Part shown: one piece after another, positions 25,728 through 35,236 of the stretch
Layout: each line of letters starts with the position of its first letter
How positions within the stretch are numbered: the first letter of the stretch is position 1
DNA from: Candidatus Melainabacteria bacterium
Lineage (GTDB): Bacteria; Cyanobacteriota; Vampirovibrionia; Obscuribacterales; Obscuribacteraceae
Direction: 5' to 3'
Assembly: GCA_003963305.1 (NCBI GenBank)
Contig: RXJR01000022.1
Location: forward strand, 124,001 to 188,000
Length of the DNA stretch: 64,000 nt
The notes under the pieces: model-generated
Told to the model about the DNA's origin: nothing
The model's database searches: none
What the model saw: only the letters and a program-made list of their open reading frames with translations
Translations under genes and position numbers: made by a program

Positions 25728-27116
25728 ATGCCCACAACCAGTTCACTTAGAGGCGCAAACAAGTGCGCTGACAGATTGAATCATGTCGCTCTTCTCGGGT
25801 CGGCCCTGCTTGTGTACGCAGTGCTTGCAGATGCGACTTTTCTGCACCCTGTCACGGCGCCGGCCACACCACAGGCAGTGCGGGGCTCAGAAATATCAAA
25901 ACGAATGGATGAGGCGAGCAAGCTGTTCCGTCAGTGCAAGTGGACGCAAACCATCACCGTTTACTCGAGTGTTCTGACAGCCAGTCCTACAAACGTTCGA
26001 GCCCGTGTCAATCGGGGCATCTGTTATTGTCGAATAAATCAGTTCAACAAGGCTATTAGCGACTTTAACATTGCCATCAAGGATGACCCAAATTCTGACC
26101 GTGCTTATCAGCATCGAGGCTATGCCTTCTATAAACTCGGCAAGTTTCAAAACACCATCGCCGACGCATCAAAAGCTATCAAACTCAATTCATCAAACCG
26201 CTATGCTTTTCGAGATCGAGCCCAGGCCTATGCGCGGCTGGGACAGTTTGACCTGGCCCAGAAGGACTTTTCTGAGCAGCAAAAATTGAATCGCATAGCG
26301 CACGAATATTATGTAGCGCTTGACCTTCAGCACATCGGAAAGTTTTCTGATGCACTTGCTCTTTTCGAAAAGAATCAAAAAGAGAACCCGGGTATGTTCA
26401 ATCCCAATTTTCGTCGCGCCACCATATACACCAAATTGGGGATGTACCAGGAAGCTGTGGACGTCTCAACCCAATTCATCAAAGAGCATCCAGACACATT
26501 CGAAGGCAGAAGGCTCCGAGCGATCAATTATCTGCAACTTGGCGAATTGGCAAAAGCCCGAGCAGATGCTGATAAAGCCCTCGACATCGATCCGCACGCC
26601 CTTGACCCGTACTACGTAAAAGCAAGAGCGTCCGTGTACGCGAAAAACTATCCCGAGGCAATAAAGAACTATTCACAGATAATCAAACTTGCGCCCTCTA
26701 CCGAGCTGCCCGCTCGAATGGAACGTGCGGATGCATACACCGCCATCGGTGACTATGCAAAAGCTGTCAGTGATTACGATTTCCTGGTCAACGCTGAACC
26801 TGACGATGAAACTGTTTATCACCATCGAGCCGCTGTCTTTACCAAAATGGGCTCCTTAGAGAAAGCAATTGCAGATCTGCAGACATTCGCGAAGCTCGCC
26901 CCCAAAGACCCTCTAGCGTTTATGTCACTGGGGGATGGACTTTACCAGGACAGGCGCTACACAGAAGCTGTAGCAGCGTACACGAAAGCAATAGAGCTCG
27001 ACCCGGCAGCGCCGACTTTACTAAACCTGCGAGCCAGAGCGCTGGAAAAATGCAACCACCTCGAGGCGGCACAAAGGGATCGAGCACGAGCAAAGCTTTT
27101 GCAAGAGAGCGAATAG
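25728..27116 (+). CDS. TPR-repeat protein with N-terminal membrane anchor or signal
   Basis: 462 residues. A hydrophobic segment at about 19-37 (HVALLGSALLVYAVLAD) is a signal anchor or uncleaved signal peptide. From about 56 to the end there are roughly eleven 34-residue TPR units (for example ARVNRGICYCRINQFNKAI and LAFMSLGDGLYQDRRYTEA). TPRs are protein-binding scaffolds; the partner is unknown. Linked in tight order to the lptD-like and ROK kinase genes, it could help outer-membrane assembly, but that is inference. ATG at 25728 is three bases after the kinase stop. Confidence 0.82.
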   Translation: MPTTSSLRGANKCADRLNHVALLGSALLVYAVLADATFLHPVTAPATPQAVRGSEISKRMDEASKLFRQCKWTQTITVYSSVLTASPTNVRARVNRGICYCRINQFNKAISDFNIAIKDDPNSDRAYQHRGYAFYKLGKFQNTIADASKAIKLNSSNRYAFRDRAQAYARLGQFDLAQKDFSEQQKLNRIAHEYYVALDLQHIGKFSDALALFEKNQKENPGMFNPNFRRATIYTKLGMYQEAVDVSTQFIKEHPDTFEGRRLRAINYLQLGELAKARADADKALDIDPHALDPYYVKARASVYAKNYPEAIKNYSQIIKLAPSTELPARMERADAYTAIGDYAKAVSDYDFLVNAEPDDETVYHHRAAVFTKMGSLEKAIADLQTFAKLAPKDPLAFMSLGDGLYQDRRYTEAVAAYTKAIELDPAAPTLLNLRARALEKCNHLEAAQRDRARAKLLQESE

Positions 27117-27122
27117 GCAGAT

Positions 27123-28472
27123 TTAGCCAGCCGTAACCGTCAAGACTTGCGGCGGGGTGCAGTCGGCAGGATAAATCAAACTGCACTGAACATTAATCTG
27201 CTTGCCAGACTGCAACGGTATCTCCACCAGCGGTCCAGCCTGCTGCCCCTGTTTCTGCACGATGTGCACAAGCTTCCTGTGATGTTTTGCATTCTCATCG
27301 AACCAATCAAATTTGATCGTGCCCCTAAAAAAGATCTTGTCGGGTGGCGCTTTAAAGAACTGCAAGCTGTCTGATTTATTCCAATCCTTCAAAGGTGTCT
27401 GCAGTCCAATGCCGGCGATTATATTCGAATCACTGCCATTGTAGAGAGGCACGGTCAGATCATAGCGAACACCGTAATTGCCATGCGCAGCGTAGGCAGT
27501 ATCTGGATATCGCACCATAATTGGTGCAGCCTGCACTTGCCTGGTGCCGTGAGTGCCACCAATAACAGTGCTGATGGGGAAAGATATGACATCGCCTGGT
27601 TTCACAGCCAGGTGAGTCTTATCCGCATCATTTGTCAGATATCCTTGCCAGCTGCTTCCCGTCTGCACGCCGCTGACGCGACCAAAAATCAGCGCGCCTT
27701 TTGCACCAGGCACAGTCGGAGTTTTATCTCGAGGTTGCGCAAGGGGCAAATCAAGTACAGTTTTCCAATCATCCAGATCAGGCTCGCTCTCCCGCCCAAA
27801 TGATTTTTCCTTTGCTGAAGCAGCCAGACTGGCCAGATAAACAGGTCCATCACTGTCCAAATTGAGGGCGCCTGTCCTGCCATTCTTCAGCGGCAGCGTG
27901 TAGATCACCTTCATTTCACCCGGCTTCAAAACAATATGCCGATGCCATCCCGACTGCCTTTTATTGCGCAACTGATCGAGTCCGACGCGATCGCCCGGAC
28001 CTGCATACACTTTTCCGTGTTTGTTATCCAGCACTGGTTCAAGCGAAATAAAAGGTGCATCCGGTTTGCTAGCGTAACTTAATGCATTCAGCAATCTGAG
28101 GTGCAATTTTTTCTCGGAAAGGTTGCCGATCAGCAAACCTAGATACAGGGTGCGTGGGCTCGTCTTATTGGCGTTGGTGACGTGATGAAAGAAGACATCA
28201 AAGCGACCCTGAAGGGGAAAATTCAAATGTGCTTCCGGATGTGCGCGGCCTTCGCCTGGGAAAGTAGATAGCAGGACACCAGGTGCAAGAACAATTTCAG
28301 GGCTATTACTGTTGAACACAGGAACTGAATCAAGTTGACCGGGCAGAGGCTGCACAATCTGAGGGACAGTTACGCGTTCACCGGCAGCATCTGCATAGGC
28401 TTTGACGTAGTTCTGTGAAAGCACTAGAGACAGGCATCCAGCCCCAGCAAATAGAGATTTGAATTGGCGCAT
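27123..28472 (-). CDS. DUF3370-family exported protein
   Basis: 449 residues. A signal peptide (FKSLFAGAGCLSLVLSQ, cleavage near AYADA) is followed by PLPGQLDSVPVFNSNSPE, LLSTFPGEGRAHPEAHLNFP and GRFDVFFHH, which I recognise as the conserved start of DUF3370, a family known mainly from cyanobacteria. The remainder is beta-rich with segments such as GPVYLASLA and YGVRYDLTVPLYNG. Function is unknown; location in the envelope is likely. ATG at 28472 with CGAGG seven bases upstream. It follows lpxC by 14 bases, so it is the last gene of the bamA-skp-lpxD-lpxC operon, which hints at an outer-membrane role. Confidence 0.82.
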   Translation of the reverse strand: MRQFKSLFAGAGCLSLVLSQNYVKAYADAAGERVTVPQIVQPLPGQLDSVPVFNSNSPEIVLAPGVLLSTFPGEGRAHPEAHLNFPLQGRFDVFFHHVTNANKTSPRTLYLGLLIGNLSEKKLHLRLLNALSYASKPDAPFISLEPVLDNKHGKVYAGPGDRVGLDQLRNKRQSGWHRHIVLKPGEMKVIYTLPLKNGRTGALNLDSDGPVYLASLAASAKEKSFGRESEPDLDDWKTVLDLPLAQPRDKTPTVPGAKGALIFGRVSGVQTGSSWQGYLTNDADKTHLAVKPGDVISFPISTVIGGTHGTRQVQAAPIMVRYPDTAYAAHGNYGVRYDLTVPLYNGSDSNIIAGIGLQTPLKDWNKSDSLQFFKAPPDKIFFRGTIKFDWFDENAKHHRKLVHIVQKQGQQAGPLVEIPLQSGKQINVQCSLIYPADCTPPQVLTVTAG

Positions 28473-28486
28473 GCAGCCTCGCCAAG

Positions 28487-29338
28487 CTAGTTTGCGAGCG
28501 CAGGTAAAACCGCAGCAAGGCGCTTAGCCATCTCCACGTCGATTTCGTGGCCGCCCTTGATACTGATGAATTTTGCTTTGATTTTAAGAGGATTGATGCC
28601 GCACAAAGCCAGATCACCAACCAGATCAAGCAGCTTGTGACGAACAGGCTCGTCGTCCCAGTGCAGCGGCATAGTGAATCCGTCAGCCGTTAGTGAGATA
28701 ACATCATTCTCCAGACCCAACATCTGGTGATCCTTTAGCATGCCGAAAGTTCTAGCCATGGTAATTTCAGAAGGATTTTGAGTGACGTCCCAACTTTGCC
28801 AGCGTTTGCCTATTTTGGGATGATTCCAGTCCATCATGTAATGCACCGAAAATTTGCTGTCTGGCAGTGCCATCAGCGTTCTGTCTCCCATTGTGAGAAT
28901 GATTGGCTCTTTCAGATCGACGGTCGACTGTGGGGTATTACGTTCGATTCCGGCTTTCTCGAAAAGATCAGTCCACAAAGCGGCGCTGCCATCGCCAAGA
29001 GGCATTTCCAGACCTGCAACCGTAACTGAAAGATCTTCTACCCCCCATAAAGTAGCGGCGGCAAGAAAATGCTCGACAATGCAAAGACGCGTGCCGTCTT
29101 TGCCGAGTACGACATTTCGCAGAGTGTTCACTACGTTGTCTGCAGTTGCCTTGATCTCTACATAGCTGTTTGTCTTTGTAGACAGCACATGAAAAGTGAT
29201 ACCACTTCCTGACGGAGCGGCTTTGATGTCAACCTGAATTGCCTGTTTCGATGTCAATCCACGACCGCTGAAAGTGGCAAGAGTCTCAGCCTCTTTCGAG
29301 GTAGCTTCTTTGTTTTCCGGCGCGGGCGAAACGGGCAT
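28487..29338 (-). CDS. lpxC: UDP-3-O-acyl-N-acetylglucosamine deacetylase LpxC
   Basis: Zinc-dependent committed step of lipid A synthesis. Numbering from the start used here, the zinc ligands His90 (VEHFLAA), His234 and Asp238 (RHKLLDLVGD) are in place, with the catalytic His264 in KGGHEID; these correspond to the classical H79, H238, D242 and H265. MPLGDGSA and the ARTFG motif are also intact. I choose ATG at 29338 (MPVSPAP) because GGAGG lies five bases upstream. The longer reading from TTG at 29353 puts that site inside the gene. The leading SGRGLTS replaces the usual SGIGLHSG. lpxD ends 16 bases upstream. Confidence 0.93.
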   Translation of the reverse strand: MPVSPAPENKEATSKEAETLATFSGRGLTSKQAIQVDIKAAPSGSGITFHVLSTKTNSYVEIKATADNVVNTLRNVVLGKDGTRLCIVEHFLAAATLWGVEDLSVTVAGLEMPLGDGSAALWTDLFEKAGIERNTPQSTVDLKEPIILTMGDRTLMALPDSKFSVHYMMDWNHPKIGKRWQSWDVTQNPSEITMARTFGMLKDHQMLGLENDVISLTADGFTMPLHWDDEPVRHKLLDLVGDLALCGINPLKIKAKFISIKGGHEIDVEMAKRLAAVLPALAN

Positions 29339-29353
29339 TTTGACCTCCATCAA

Positions 29354-30463
29354 TTATTTGGCAGCTAGCTGCTTCTCTAATTCTTCTACTTTCTTTTTCA
29401 ACGCTTTGAACTCATCGCTAAGCTTCGGCAATTTTTTGACGTGAGCGATCTCGGTGAACCAGGTGCGCGCATTCGATGCCGGCATGCCAACCACAACTTC
29501 GTTATCAGGCACATCTTTCATGACTGCGGCCATGGCCTCGACGATGGAATCTTTGCCGATTTTGAGATGATCTTTGACGCCGGCGTGTCCGCCGATAATT
29601 GCCCTATCGGCGACCGAGGTAGAACCGGCAATACCAACCTGAGCAACAATAATCGTCTCGCGCCCCAATTGAACGTTGTGAGCGATCTGCACCAGGTTAT
29701 CAATCTTTGATCCGGCACCGACAACGGTGGGACCAACAGTGCCCCGGTCGATGGTCGTGTTACAGCCGATCTCAACATCATCATGGATGATGACAGTACC
29801 AATCTGAGGAATTTTCAAAAGCGGGTTGGGTGCGTCAGATGCGCCCGGTAAGCCGTCCCTGAGCAATTCCATGTTGGATGGACGCTCGGTCACGTAACCA
29901 AATCCATCGCCGCCCAGGCTGACTCCCTGTTGCAAAATTACGCGGTTACCGAGTTCGACAAAATCAGCCAACATGCAACCTTGATGCAAAAGGCAGTCTT
30001 CGCCAATTTTGACGCCACCACCTATAGTGGTGCCGGCCAGAATGGTCGTGCGAGCACCGATCTTGGATTTCGGTCCAATATAAACGAGCGGACCGACTGC
30101 CACGCCTTCAGCCAGTTCCGCCGTGGCATCGACGACCGCGGATGGATGTACTCCTGCCGCCGGACGATGCCACTTTGGCTGCAGTGCAGTCAAAATTCTC
30201 TGCACCGCAATCATTGGACGTTCCACGAAAATTAAAGGCAGCGGCAATTTCAGCTCGGCACCAGCAGGCACAATCAAGGCCGATGCTTTGCATTCACCCA
30301 GTTTTTTCAGCAACTTGAGGTCCGAGATCAGAGCTATGTCACCAGAAGTAGCACTAGCCGGAGAAGGAGAGAAGCTGGAGATCTTGACGTCATCAGGACC
30401 TTGAACCTTTCCACCGATCATCTGTGCGATCTGTGAAACGCTCATCTCGCTGGGCAACTTCAT
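29354..30463 (-). CDS. lpxD: UDP-3-O-acylglucosamine N-acyltransferase LpxD
   Basis: Adds the second acyl chain in lipid A synthesis. The N-terminal uridine-binding domain covers about 1-100. It is followed by a left-handed beta-helix of hexapeptide repeats (for example VHPSAVVDATAELAEGVAVG, KIGARTTILAGTTIGG). The catalytic His lies in DNLVQIAHNVQLG near residue 250. A C-terminal Lys/Glu-rich helix (KALKKKVEELEKQLAAK) is typical. Length (369) is slightly above average. ATG at 30463 has AAGGAG six bases upstream. Operon with skp upstream and lpxC downstream. Confidence 0.96.
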   Translation of the reverse strand: MKLPSEMSVSQIAQMIGGKVQGPDDVKISSFSPSPASATSGDIALISDLKLLKKLGECKASALIVPAGAELKLPLPLIFVERPMIAVQRILTALQPKWHRPAAGVHPSAVVDATAELAEGVAVGPLVYIGPKSKIGARTTILAGTTIGGGVKIGEDCLLHQGCMLADFVELGNRVILQQGVSLGGDGFGYVTERPSNMELLRDGLPGASDAPNPLLKIPQIGTVIIHDDVEIGCNTTIDRGTVGPTVVGAGSKIDNLVQIAHNVQLGRETIIVAQVGIAGSTSVADRAIIGGHAGVKDHLKIGKDSIVEAMAAVMKDVPDNEVVVGMPASNARTWFTEIAHVKKLPKLSDEFKALKKKVEELEKQLAAK

Positions 30464-30576
30464 GGCAACTCCTTAGCACGTTGTGCAAAAAATATCTTTG
30501 CGTTTCAGAGCCGGCAGCGATAAAACATAGCTGCCGGCACCAAATTTTTGTTCGCTCGTCTGCACTAGCAGAAGAA

Positions 30577-31062
30577 TTACTTGTTAGCTGCAGTTCCGCT
30601 TGAAGCCAAACGCTTTACCACACCTGAGGTGAGGTCAGTTCCACCAACAAGCACAGCTTGCTTCATGAACACTGCGTCGACTTTTGCAGCAGTTGCTTCT
30701 GCTTTGATTGCATCATCGATTTCTTTCTCCAACTCTTTTTCAAGAGTCTGAGCCGTGTTTTGAATGCGCTTTACTTCAGTGTCGATTGAGCCTTGAAGTC
30801 TTCTTTGCAGTCCTTCGAGTTCAGCTGGTGGTTTGTGGGCCGACTTCGCTGCTTCGTACTCTTTGTTGCTGCTTTCAATCAGCTTGTGTACTTTTTCCTC
30901 GTCCTTTTTCAGCTGTTCAGCAGCTTGCTGGGCCTTCGGATAGCTAGTTACAACCTTATCTTTGTCAACAATGCCAATTGTTCCTGCCATTGCTTGGGTC
31001 GCAAAACCAAGTGCAATCAAAGAGCTGGTGATCAATGAAAAGCTCTTATTCGAATAAAACAT
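30577..31062 (-). CDS. skp: OmpH/Skp-family periplasmic chaperone
   Basis: 161 residues. Signal peptide from ATG 31062 (MFYSNKSF...GFATQAMA), then the family start GTIGIVDKDKVVTSYPKAQQA. A long charged coiled-coil helix pair (about 50-115) forms the tentacle, ending in a short strand segment. Skp holds unfolded outer-membrane proteins in the periplasm. The start at 31062 has GGAG nine bases upstream; a longer reading from 31092 would bury the signal peptide and is rejected. It sits between bamA and lpxD, the standard position in many diderm genomes. Confidence 0.88.
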   Translation of the reverse strand: MFYSNKSFSLITSSLIALGFATQAMAGTIGIVDKDKVVTSYPKAQQAAEQLKKDEEKVHKLIESSNKEYEAAKSAHKPPAELEGLQRRLQGSIDTEVKRIQNTAQTLEKELEKEIDDAIKAEATAAKVDAVFMKQAVLVGGTDLTSGVVKRLASSGTAANK

Positions 31063-31171
31063 CCTGTTCTCCAAGTCGGTAGTGACTTTCACATCATAAT
31101 ATAATGCTTGCCAACCGGCTCAGTTTACACCATAGCGAAAGACTTGAAACGCTCATGCTACGAGACAGTAA

Positions 31172-33190
31172 TTAAAACTTCTCTCCAAATCCTACGGTGA
31201 ATCTCGGTGTAAATCCGCCCAATAATGTGCTGACCAGAGGCAAGCCATAATCAAGTCGAAGCAGCCCGACCATAGGCATCTTGATGCGAACGCCAACACC
31301 AACAGAAGCGCCAATGGTACCTCTGCTGTAAAGTGAGTTAGTGAGACCGTTTCCACCAATTGCACCGGCATCGAAAAAGGCGTCGAGCTTGACGTGCTCA
31401 TCGATCATTTTGGCTACTGGACTATCGATCTTAGACAGCCCAGGAATCTTGCGTCGTGCTTCTGCCGTCACCATGAGCATCGAACTGCCTGTACCCAGAT
31501 CTGAGAACTGACGATAACCACGCATGCCATTGAAGCCGCCCAATCGATACTGCGCAAATCCAGGCACGCCGCCGAGCCCTGCGCCGCCTGAAACATTGAA
31601 CGCAAGGGTTGTCTCTTTAGTGACTGGAACGAACTTACTGGCAGTTATCCCTGCCTTCATGAATGAGCCATTTAAACCAAGCGAAGGAGAGGCACTCAAC
31701 TTTGCCACTGTGCCGCGCGTGGCATCAATGACACTATCGCGTGTGTCATAGCCGATAGAAGGATTGATGCTCACGTAAGGTCCGCCCTGCATCTGATTCT
31801 TTCTCACGCTTGCAGCGAGTGCGTCTGCACCGGCACGACTGTAGGCAGCTCCTGTAGCGAGAGCACGATTAGCCATACTTTCCATAAGATTGCTGTTCAG
31901 ATAAAAGCTGGAAAGATCACGCAGCAAAACATCTTCACCGGTCAATCCCAGACTGGCTGTAAAGTTGTTCCCCAATGGCTTGGTGAAGTTGACGGTAGCG
32001 CCAATATTGCGTTGCTGAGCCTGATCGATGAGCATACTGTTGAAGTTGCGCCCAAAGCCAGTTACAGCCATGGAAACATTGGAACCTCGCAAATTAGGTT
32101 CGATGAAACTGGCTTCTACTTGATAAGTGCGCTGACTGGAGAGGAACTGTGTTCCGGCGTTGTTGATCGTGTTGCTCAACTGACCGAACATGCCTGAACC
32201 AACCTGCGAATTGAAGGCGATTGTTTGACCGCGACCGCGGAAGTTTGTGTCTGCAAAGCTCAGGTTCCCGAAAGGACCAGCAACAGTGTCGACACCTCCA
32301 CCAACACCGACTGAGCCGCTGCGTTTCTCATCCACTTCCACCTTAAGAACGTACTTGTCCGGGTCTTTGGCTGATGGAGAGAGACTTCTGCGAATATCTG
32401 AATAATATCCATTGGCGTATAACTTGCGAAGATCAGAGATCATCTTGCGTTCGTTGTAAACCTGACCGGGTTTTATATGAATATCTCGACGAATGATGCT
32501 ATCGAGAGTCTTGTGATTGCCGGTAATTTGAATGCCGTCGATCACGCCTTCATTGATACTCAAACCAATGCTGCCATCTGGGTCATCTTTGACATCGGCA
32601 ACGCGCGCGAGAATGAAACCTTTATCGCGATAGGCTTGCTCGACTTTGTCTATAGCGCTGGAAAGTTGAGTCAGATTCTGGGGCTTACCGAGCTGGTCGG
32701 CAAAAACTTTCTGGATTTCGTCGCTGGAAAGTGCCTGATTCCCCTGAAATGAAAATGAAGTAACCGGTGCATTCTCCTGCACTCGAATCTTAAGCAAAAC
32801 ACCACTGCCGGTCAGTTCGGGTGTGCCCTGCATTTTCTGATCGTCAAAGTAGCCCAGTCCATTAATGGCTTTCAGGTCTTGAACCACCTGATCGCGATCG
32901 AACTTATCGCCTCGTTTTGTCTTGACAACCTTGAGAATATCTTCAGTCGGTATGAGGCGATTGCCTTCCACCTTGATTTCGTCAACCATCAAGTCCGATG
33001 GAATTTTGCTGGCACTAGCTGCGGTATCGAAGCCGGGTGCAGAAAAGACTGGCTTATCAGCTGGAGCAGACGCAGCATCAGAAGCGCTGGCGCCGTCTTC
33101 AGGAAGCAAATCTTCAGAATCTGCTGCAAAGACAGGTGAGCAGTGAATCAGTATTGAGAGCGCCAGGGCGATGTTTAAGGTGCGTCGCAT
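31172..33190 (-). CDS. bamA: outer-membrane assembly factor BamA (Omp85)
   Basis: Inserts beta-barrel proteins into the outer membrane. From ATG 33190: signal peptide MRRTLNIALALSILIHCSPVFA, an acidic/Ala linker to about 65, then three POTRA domains (about 67-140, 141-215, 216-300; starts at VDEIKVEGNRL, VTSFSFQGNQAL and IDGIQITGNHKT). The barrel runs to the terminal Phe (VGFGEKF), with the lid-lock motif GFNGMRGYRQF near 560. Three POTRA domains match cyanobacterial Omp85, against five in proteobacteria. An upstream TTG/ATG-extended reading to 33241 adds residues before the signal peptide and is unlikely. Confidence 0.93.
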   Translation of the reverse strand: MRRTLNIALALSILIHCSPVFAADSEDLLPEDGASASDAASAPADKPVFSAPGFDTAASASKIPSDLMVDEIKVEGNRLIPTEDILKVVKTKRGDKFDRDQVVQDLKAINGLGYFDDQKMQGTPELTGSGVLLKIRVQENAPVTSFSFQGNQALSSDEIQKVFADQLGKPQNLTQLSSAIDKVEQAYRDKGFILARVADVKDDPDGSIGLSINEGVIDGIQITGNHKTLDSIIRRDIHIKPGQVYNERKMISDLRKLYANGYYSDIRRSLSPSAKDPDKYVLKVEVDEKRSGSVGVGGGVDTVAGPFGNLSFADTNFRGRGQTIAFNSQVGSGMFGQLSNTINNAGTQFLSSQRTYQVEASFIEPNLRGSNVSMAVTGFGRNFNSMLIDQAQQRNIGATVNFTKPLGNNFTASLGLTGEDVLLRDLSSFYLNSNLMESMANRALATGAAYSRAGADALAASVRKNQMQGGPYVSINPSIGYDTRDSVIDATRGTVAKLSASPSLGLNGSFMKAGITASKFVPVTKETTLAFNVSGGAGLGGVPGFAQYRLGGFNGMRGYRQFSDLGTGSSMLMVTAEARRKIPGLSKIDSPVAKMIDEHVKLDAFFDAGAIGGNGLTNSLYSRGTIGASVGVGVRIKMPMVGLLRLDYGLPLVSTLLGGFTPRFTVGFGEKF

Positions 33191-33224
33191 GCAATGAGCT
33201 TCTAGACAGAGTTGACCGGGGGCA

Positions 33225-33233
33225 ATTTTAGCA
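33225..33233 (-). promoter_or_regulatory. candidate extended -10 promoter of the bamA operon
   Basis: On the minus strand TGCTAAAAT forms an extended -10 (TGnTAAAAT) about 35 bases ahead of the bamA start codon. No good -35 lies at the proper spacing, which extended -10 promoters can tolerate. It would drive bamA, skp, lpxD, lpxC and the DUF3370 gene. Confidence 0.3.
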
Positions 33234-33481
33234 TGTTGCAAGTAGGTACCCTTGAGCGGCTGAGTGAATAATTGGAGCTACTGGCGGCTTTCCAAGAGTT
33301 ATTAAAAGGTTGCAAAGTAATACATGTGCAGTAATAAACTTAGAGACGCCCGAGCAACAGTCATGTGCCTGTTCATGAACAACCTTTTATTTAGCACATT
33401 TTTGTGTATGAATTGTGCAAGCAGTAACCAAATGTGGTGCACATAATCTTGCCGGAAGCAGAAAGAGAGATTGAAAAGTCA

Positions 33482-33506
33482 CAGCCACCGACAAATGCGG
33501 TGGCTG
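33482..33506 (-). terminator. hairpin terminator of the aldehyde dehydrogenase gene
   Basis: CAGCCACCG and CGGTGGCTG form a 9-bp perfect stem with a 7-base loop, 27 bases beyond the stop at 33533. On the minus strand TGACTTTTC follows, a modest T-tract. It separates the dehydrogenase from the bamA operon. Confidence 0.6.
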
Positions 33507-33532
33507 CAGCAAATCAGTTCTGATTTTGGCGT

Positions 33533-35035
33533 TCAGGGTTTGAACCAGTGCACAGGCTGTGGATCAAGATTGATGTTGACCTGCTTCACCTCGGTATAGG
33601 CTTCGAGACCAAATGTACCAAGTTCTCGTCCCCAGCCGCTCTGTTTGTAGCCACCCCATGGACACTCATTGTAGGTGCTGTGGTAGCCGTTCACCCACGT
33701 GATACCAGCCCTGATGGCTTTGACAACTCGATGAGCGCGCGTCACATCTGAAGTGAATACTGCTCCTGCCAAACCATAGGCGGTGCTGTTCGCCAGTTGA
33801 ATAGCTTCCTCTTCGCTGGAAAATTTCTGCACCACGACAACCGGCCCGAATATTTCCTCTTGCACGATACGCATGTCATTTTTGCAGTTGGTGAAGATAG
33901 TCGGTTCAACATAGAAGCCGTTTTCATACTTGCTGCCGGTCAACTGCTTGCCACCCAATTCGAGCTTGGCGCCTTCCTTTTTACCGATTTCAATGTATTC
34001 GAGTACTCGTTTCATCTGCGGCTCGCTTACCAGTGGTCCCATTTCAGTCTCTGAATCCAGACCAGGTCCAACGCAGATTTTCTTGGCGCGCTCAGTCATC
34101 TTCTTCACGAAAGCAGAATAAATAGACTCATCGATCAGCATGCGTGAACCGGCTGAGCATACTTGCCCGGCGTTTGTGTAGATAGCGAACAATGCATAGT
34201 CGACCGCCGTATCAAGATCCACGTCAGAGAACACCAGCATAGGTGACTTGCCACCCAGTTCGAGAGTTACTTTCTTGAGGTTTGTGAGGGCGGCTTGAGC
34301 TATAATCTTTCCGGTTTTGACACTGCCTGTGAAGGCGATTTTGTCAACCAGAAGGCTCTCGGCAAGTGGCTGGCCTGCGGTCGGTCCATCACCCAATACA
34401 ACGTTGACCACACCTGCGGGCAACTCCAACTCCTGCATCAGCTCTGCCAGTTTGACCAGGGTCAAAGGCGTATACTCACTTGGCTTGATTACGCAGGTAT
34501 TGCCTGCCGCCAGTGCTGGTGCTAGTTTCCAGGCCGCCATCAAAAGAGGATAGTTCCAGGGGATCACCTGACCGCATACGCCAATCGGCTCGCGCACAAC
34601 TGTTGTGACCGACGCGGCCGGCACATCGATGCTCTGCCCGGTGGGCTTGCTGGCAAGACCCGCATAATATCTAAAACATGCAGCAGCATCAGCCATATCG
34701 AATTGAGTTTCACGTAACGGCTTGCCACCATTCAACGTTTCCAACTCTGCCAGTTCTTCAGCATTTTCTTCAATTTTTGCCGCCAGTTTATATAGAAAGT
34801 TGGCACGTTCCTGTGCTGTCAATCGCGGCCATGGACCTTCGTCGAAGGCTTTGCGAGCTGCTTTTATTGCCAGCTCGACCTGTGCTTTGTTGGCTTCTGA
34901 GACCTTGCACAATTCCTTACCTGTAGCCGGATTGATCAAAGAACGCTCTGATGCGCCCTCAACGAATTTTCCATCAATCCAAAGATGCCACTTTCGGTCA
35001 ACCTTCACTTTGGGAGCCGTTAGCGTCTGAGCCAT
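33533..35035 (-). CDS. NAD(P)-dependent aldehyde dehydrogenase (betaine-aldehyde type)
   Basis: Oxidises an aldehyde to its acid. The oxyanion-hole segment VIPWNYPLLMAAWK, the TGSVKTGK coenzyme loop, general base Glu in LELGGKSP (near 263) and the catalytic Cys in NAGQVCSAGSR (near 297) are all present; EIFGPV and PWGGYKQSGWGRELG close the fold. The overall pattern resembles betaine-aldehyde/aminoaldehyde dehydrogenases, but no choline or betaine genes are adjacent, so the substrate is open. Length 500. ATG at 35035 with AGAGG eight bases upstream. Monocistronic, with its own terminator. Confidence 0.92.
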   Translation of the reverse strand: MAQTLTAPKVKVDRKWHLWIDGKFVEGASERSLINPATGKELCKVSEANKAQVELAIKAARKAFDEGPWPRLTAQERANFLYKLAAKIEENAEELAELETLNGGKPLRETQFDMADAAACFRYYAGLASKPTGQSIDVPAASVTTVVREPIGVCGQVIPWNYPLLMAAWKLAPALAAGNTCVIKPSEYTPLTLVKLAELMQELELPAGVVNVVLGDGPTAGQPLAESLLVDKIAFTGSVKTGKIIAQAALTNLKKVTLELGGKSPMLVFSDVDLDTAVDYALFAIYTNAGQVCSAGSRMLIDESIYSAFVKKMTERAKKICVGPGLDSETEMGPLVSEPQMKRVLEYIEIGKKEGAKLELGGKQLTGSKYENGFYVEPTIFTNCKNDMRIVQEEIFGPVVVVQKFSSEEEAIQLANSTAYGLAGAVFTSDVTRAHRVVKAIRAGITWVNGYHSTYNECPWGGYKQSGWGRELGTFGLEAYTEVKQVNINLDPQPVHWFKP

Positions 35036-35236
35036 GATATAAACCTCTCTGCTTTAGCAACGAATTTTCGAAACTGGCTCTACCGTGCGAAACGCGCACA
35101 GCAGGCTGATATAAACACATTTTCGGCGAGCACGAGAAAAGGAAAAGGGGTTTCCGTTCGAATTAATATGCTGTCCGAAAGTCGTAAGATCATAGCATGT
35201 ACAATAGGCTCTGACTCGGTTTTAGAGGGTATTTCA

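Larger units (their letters stand above)
33191..33532. other. intergenic region between aldehyde dehydrogenase and bamA
   Basis: About 340 bases. The bamA-proximal end has the candidate -10; the distal end has the terminator of the aldehyde dehydrogenase gene. The middle is AT-rich and I see no supported gene in it. Confidence 0.45.

Noticed and set aside
33325-33447. 40-codon plus-strand frame rich in Cys and Met
   Set aside because: No ribosome-binding site, odd composition, and it runs through the spacer between two minus-strand genes; most likely chance.
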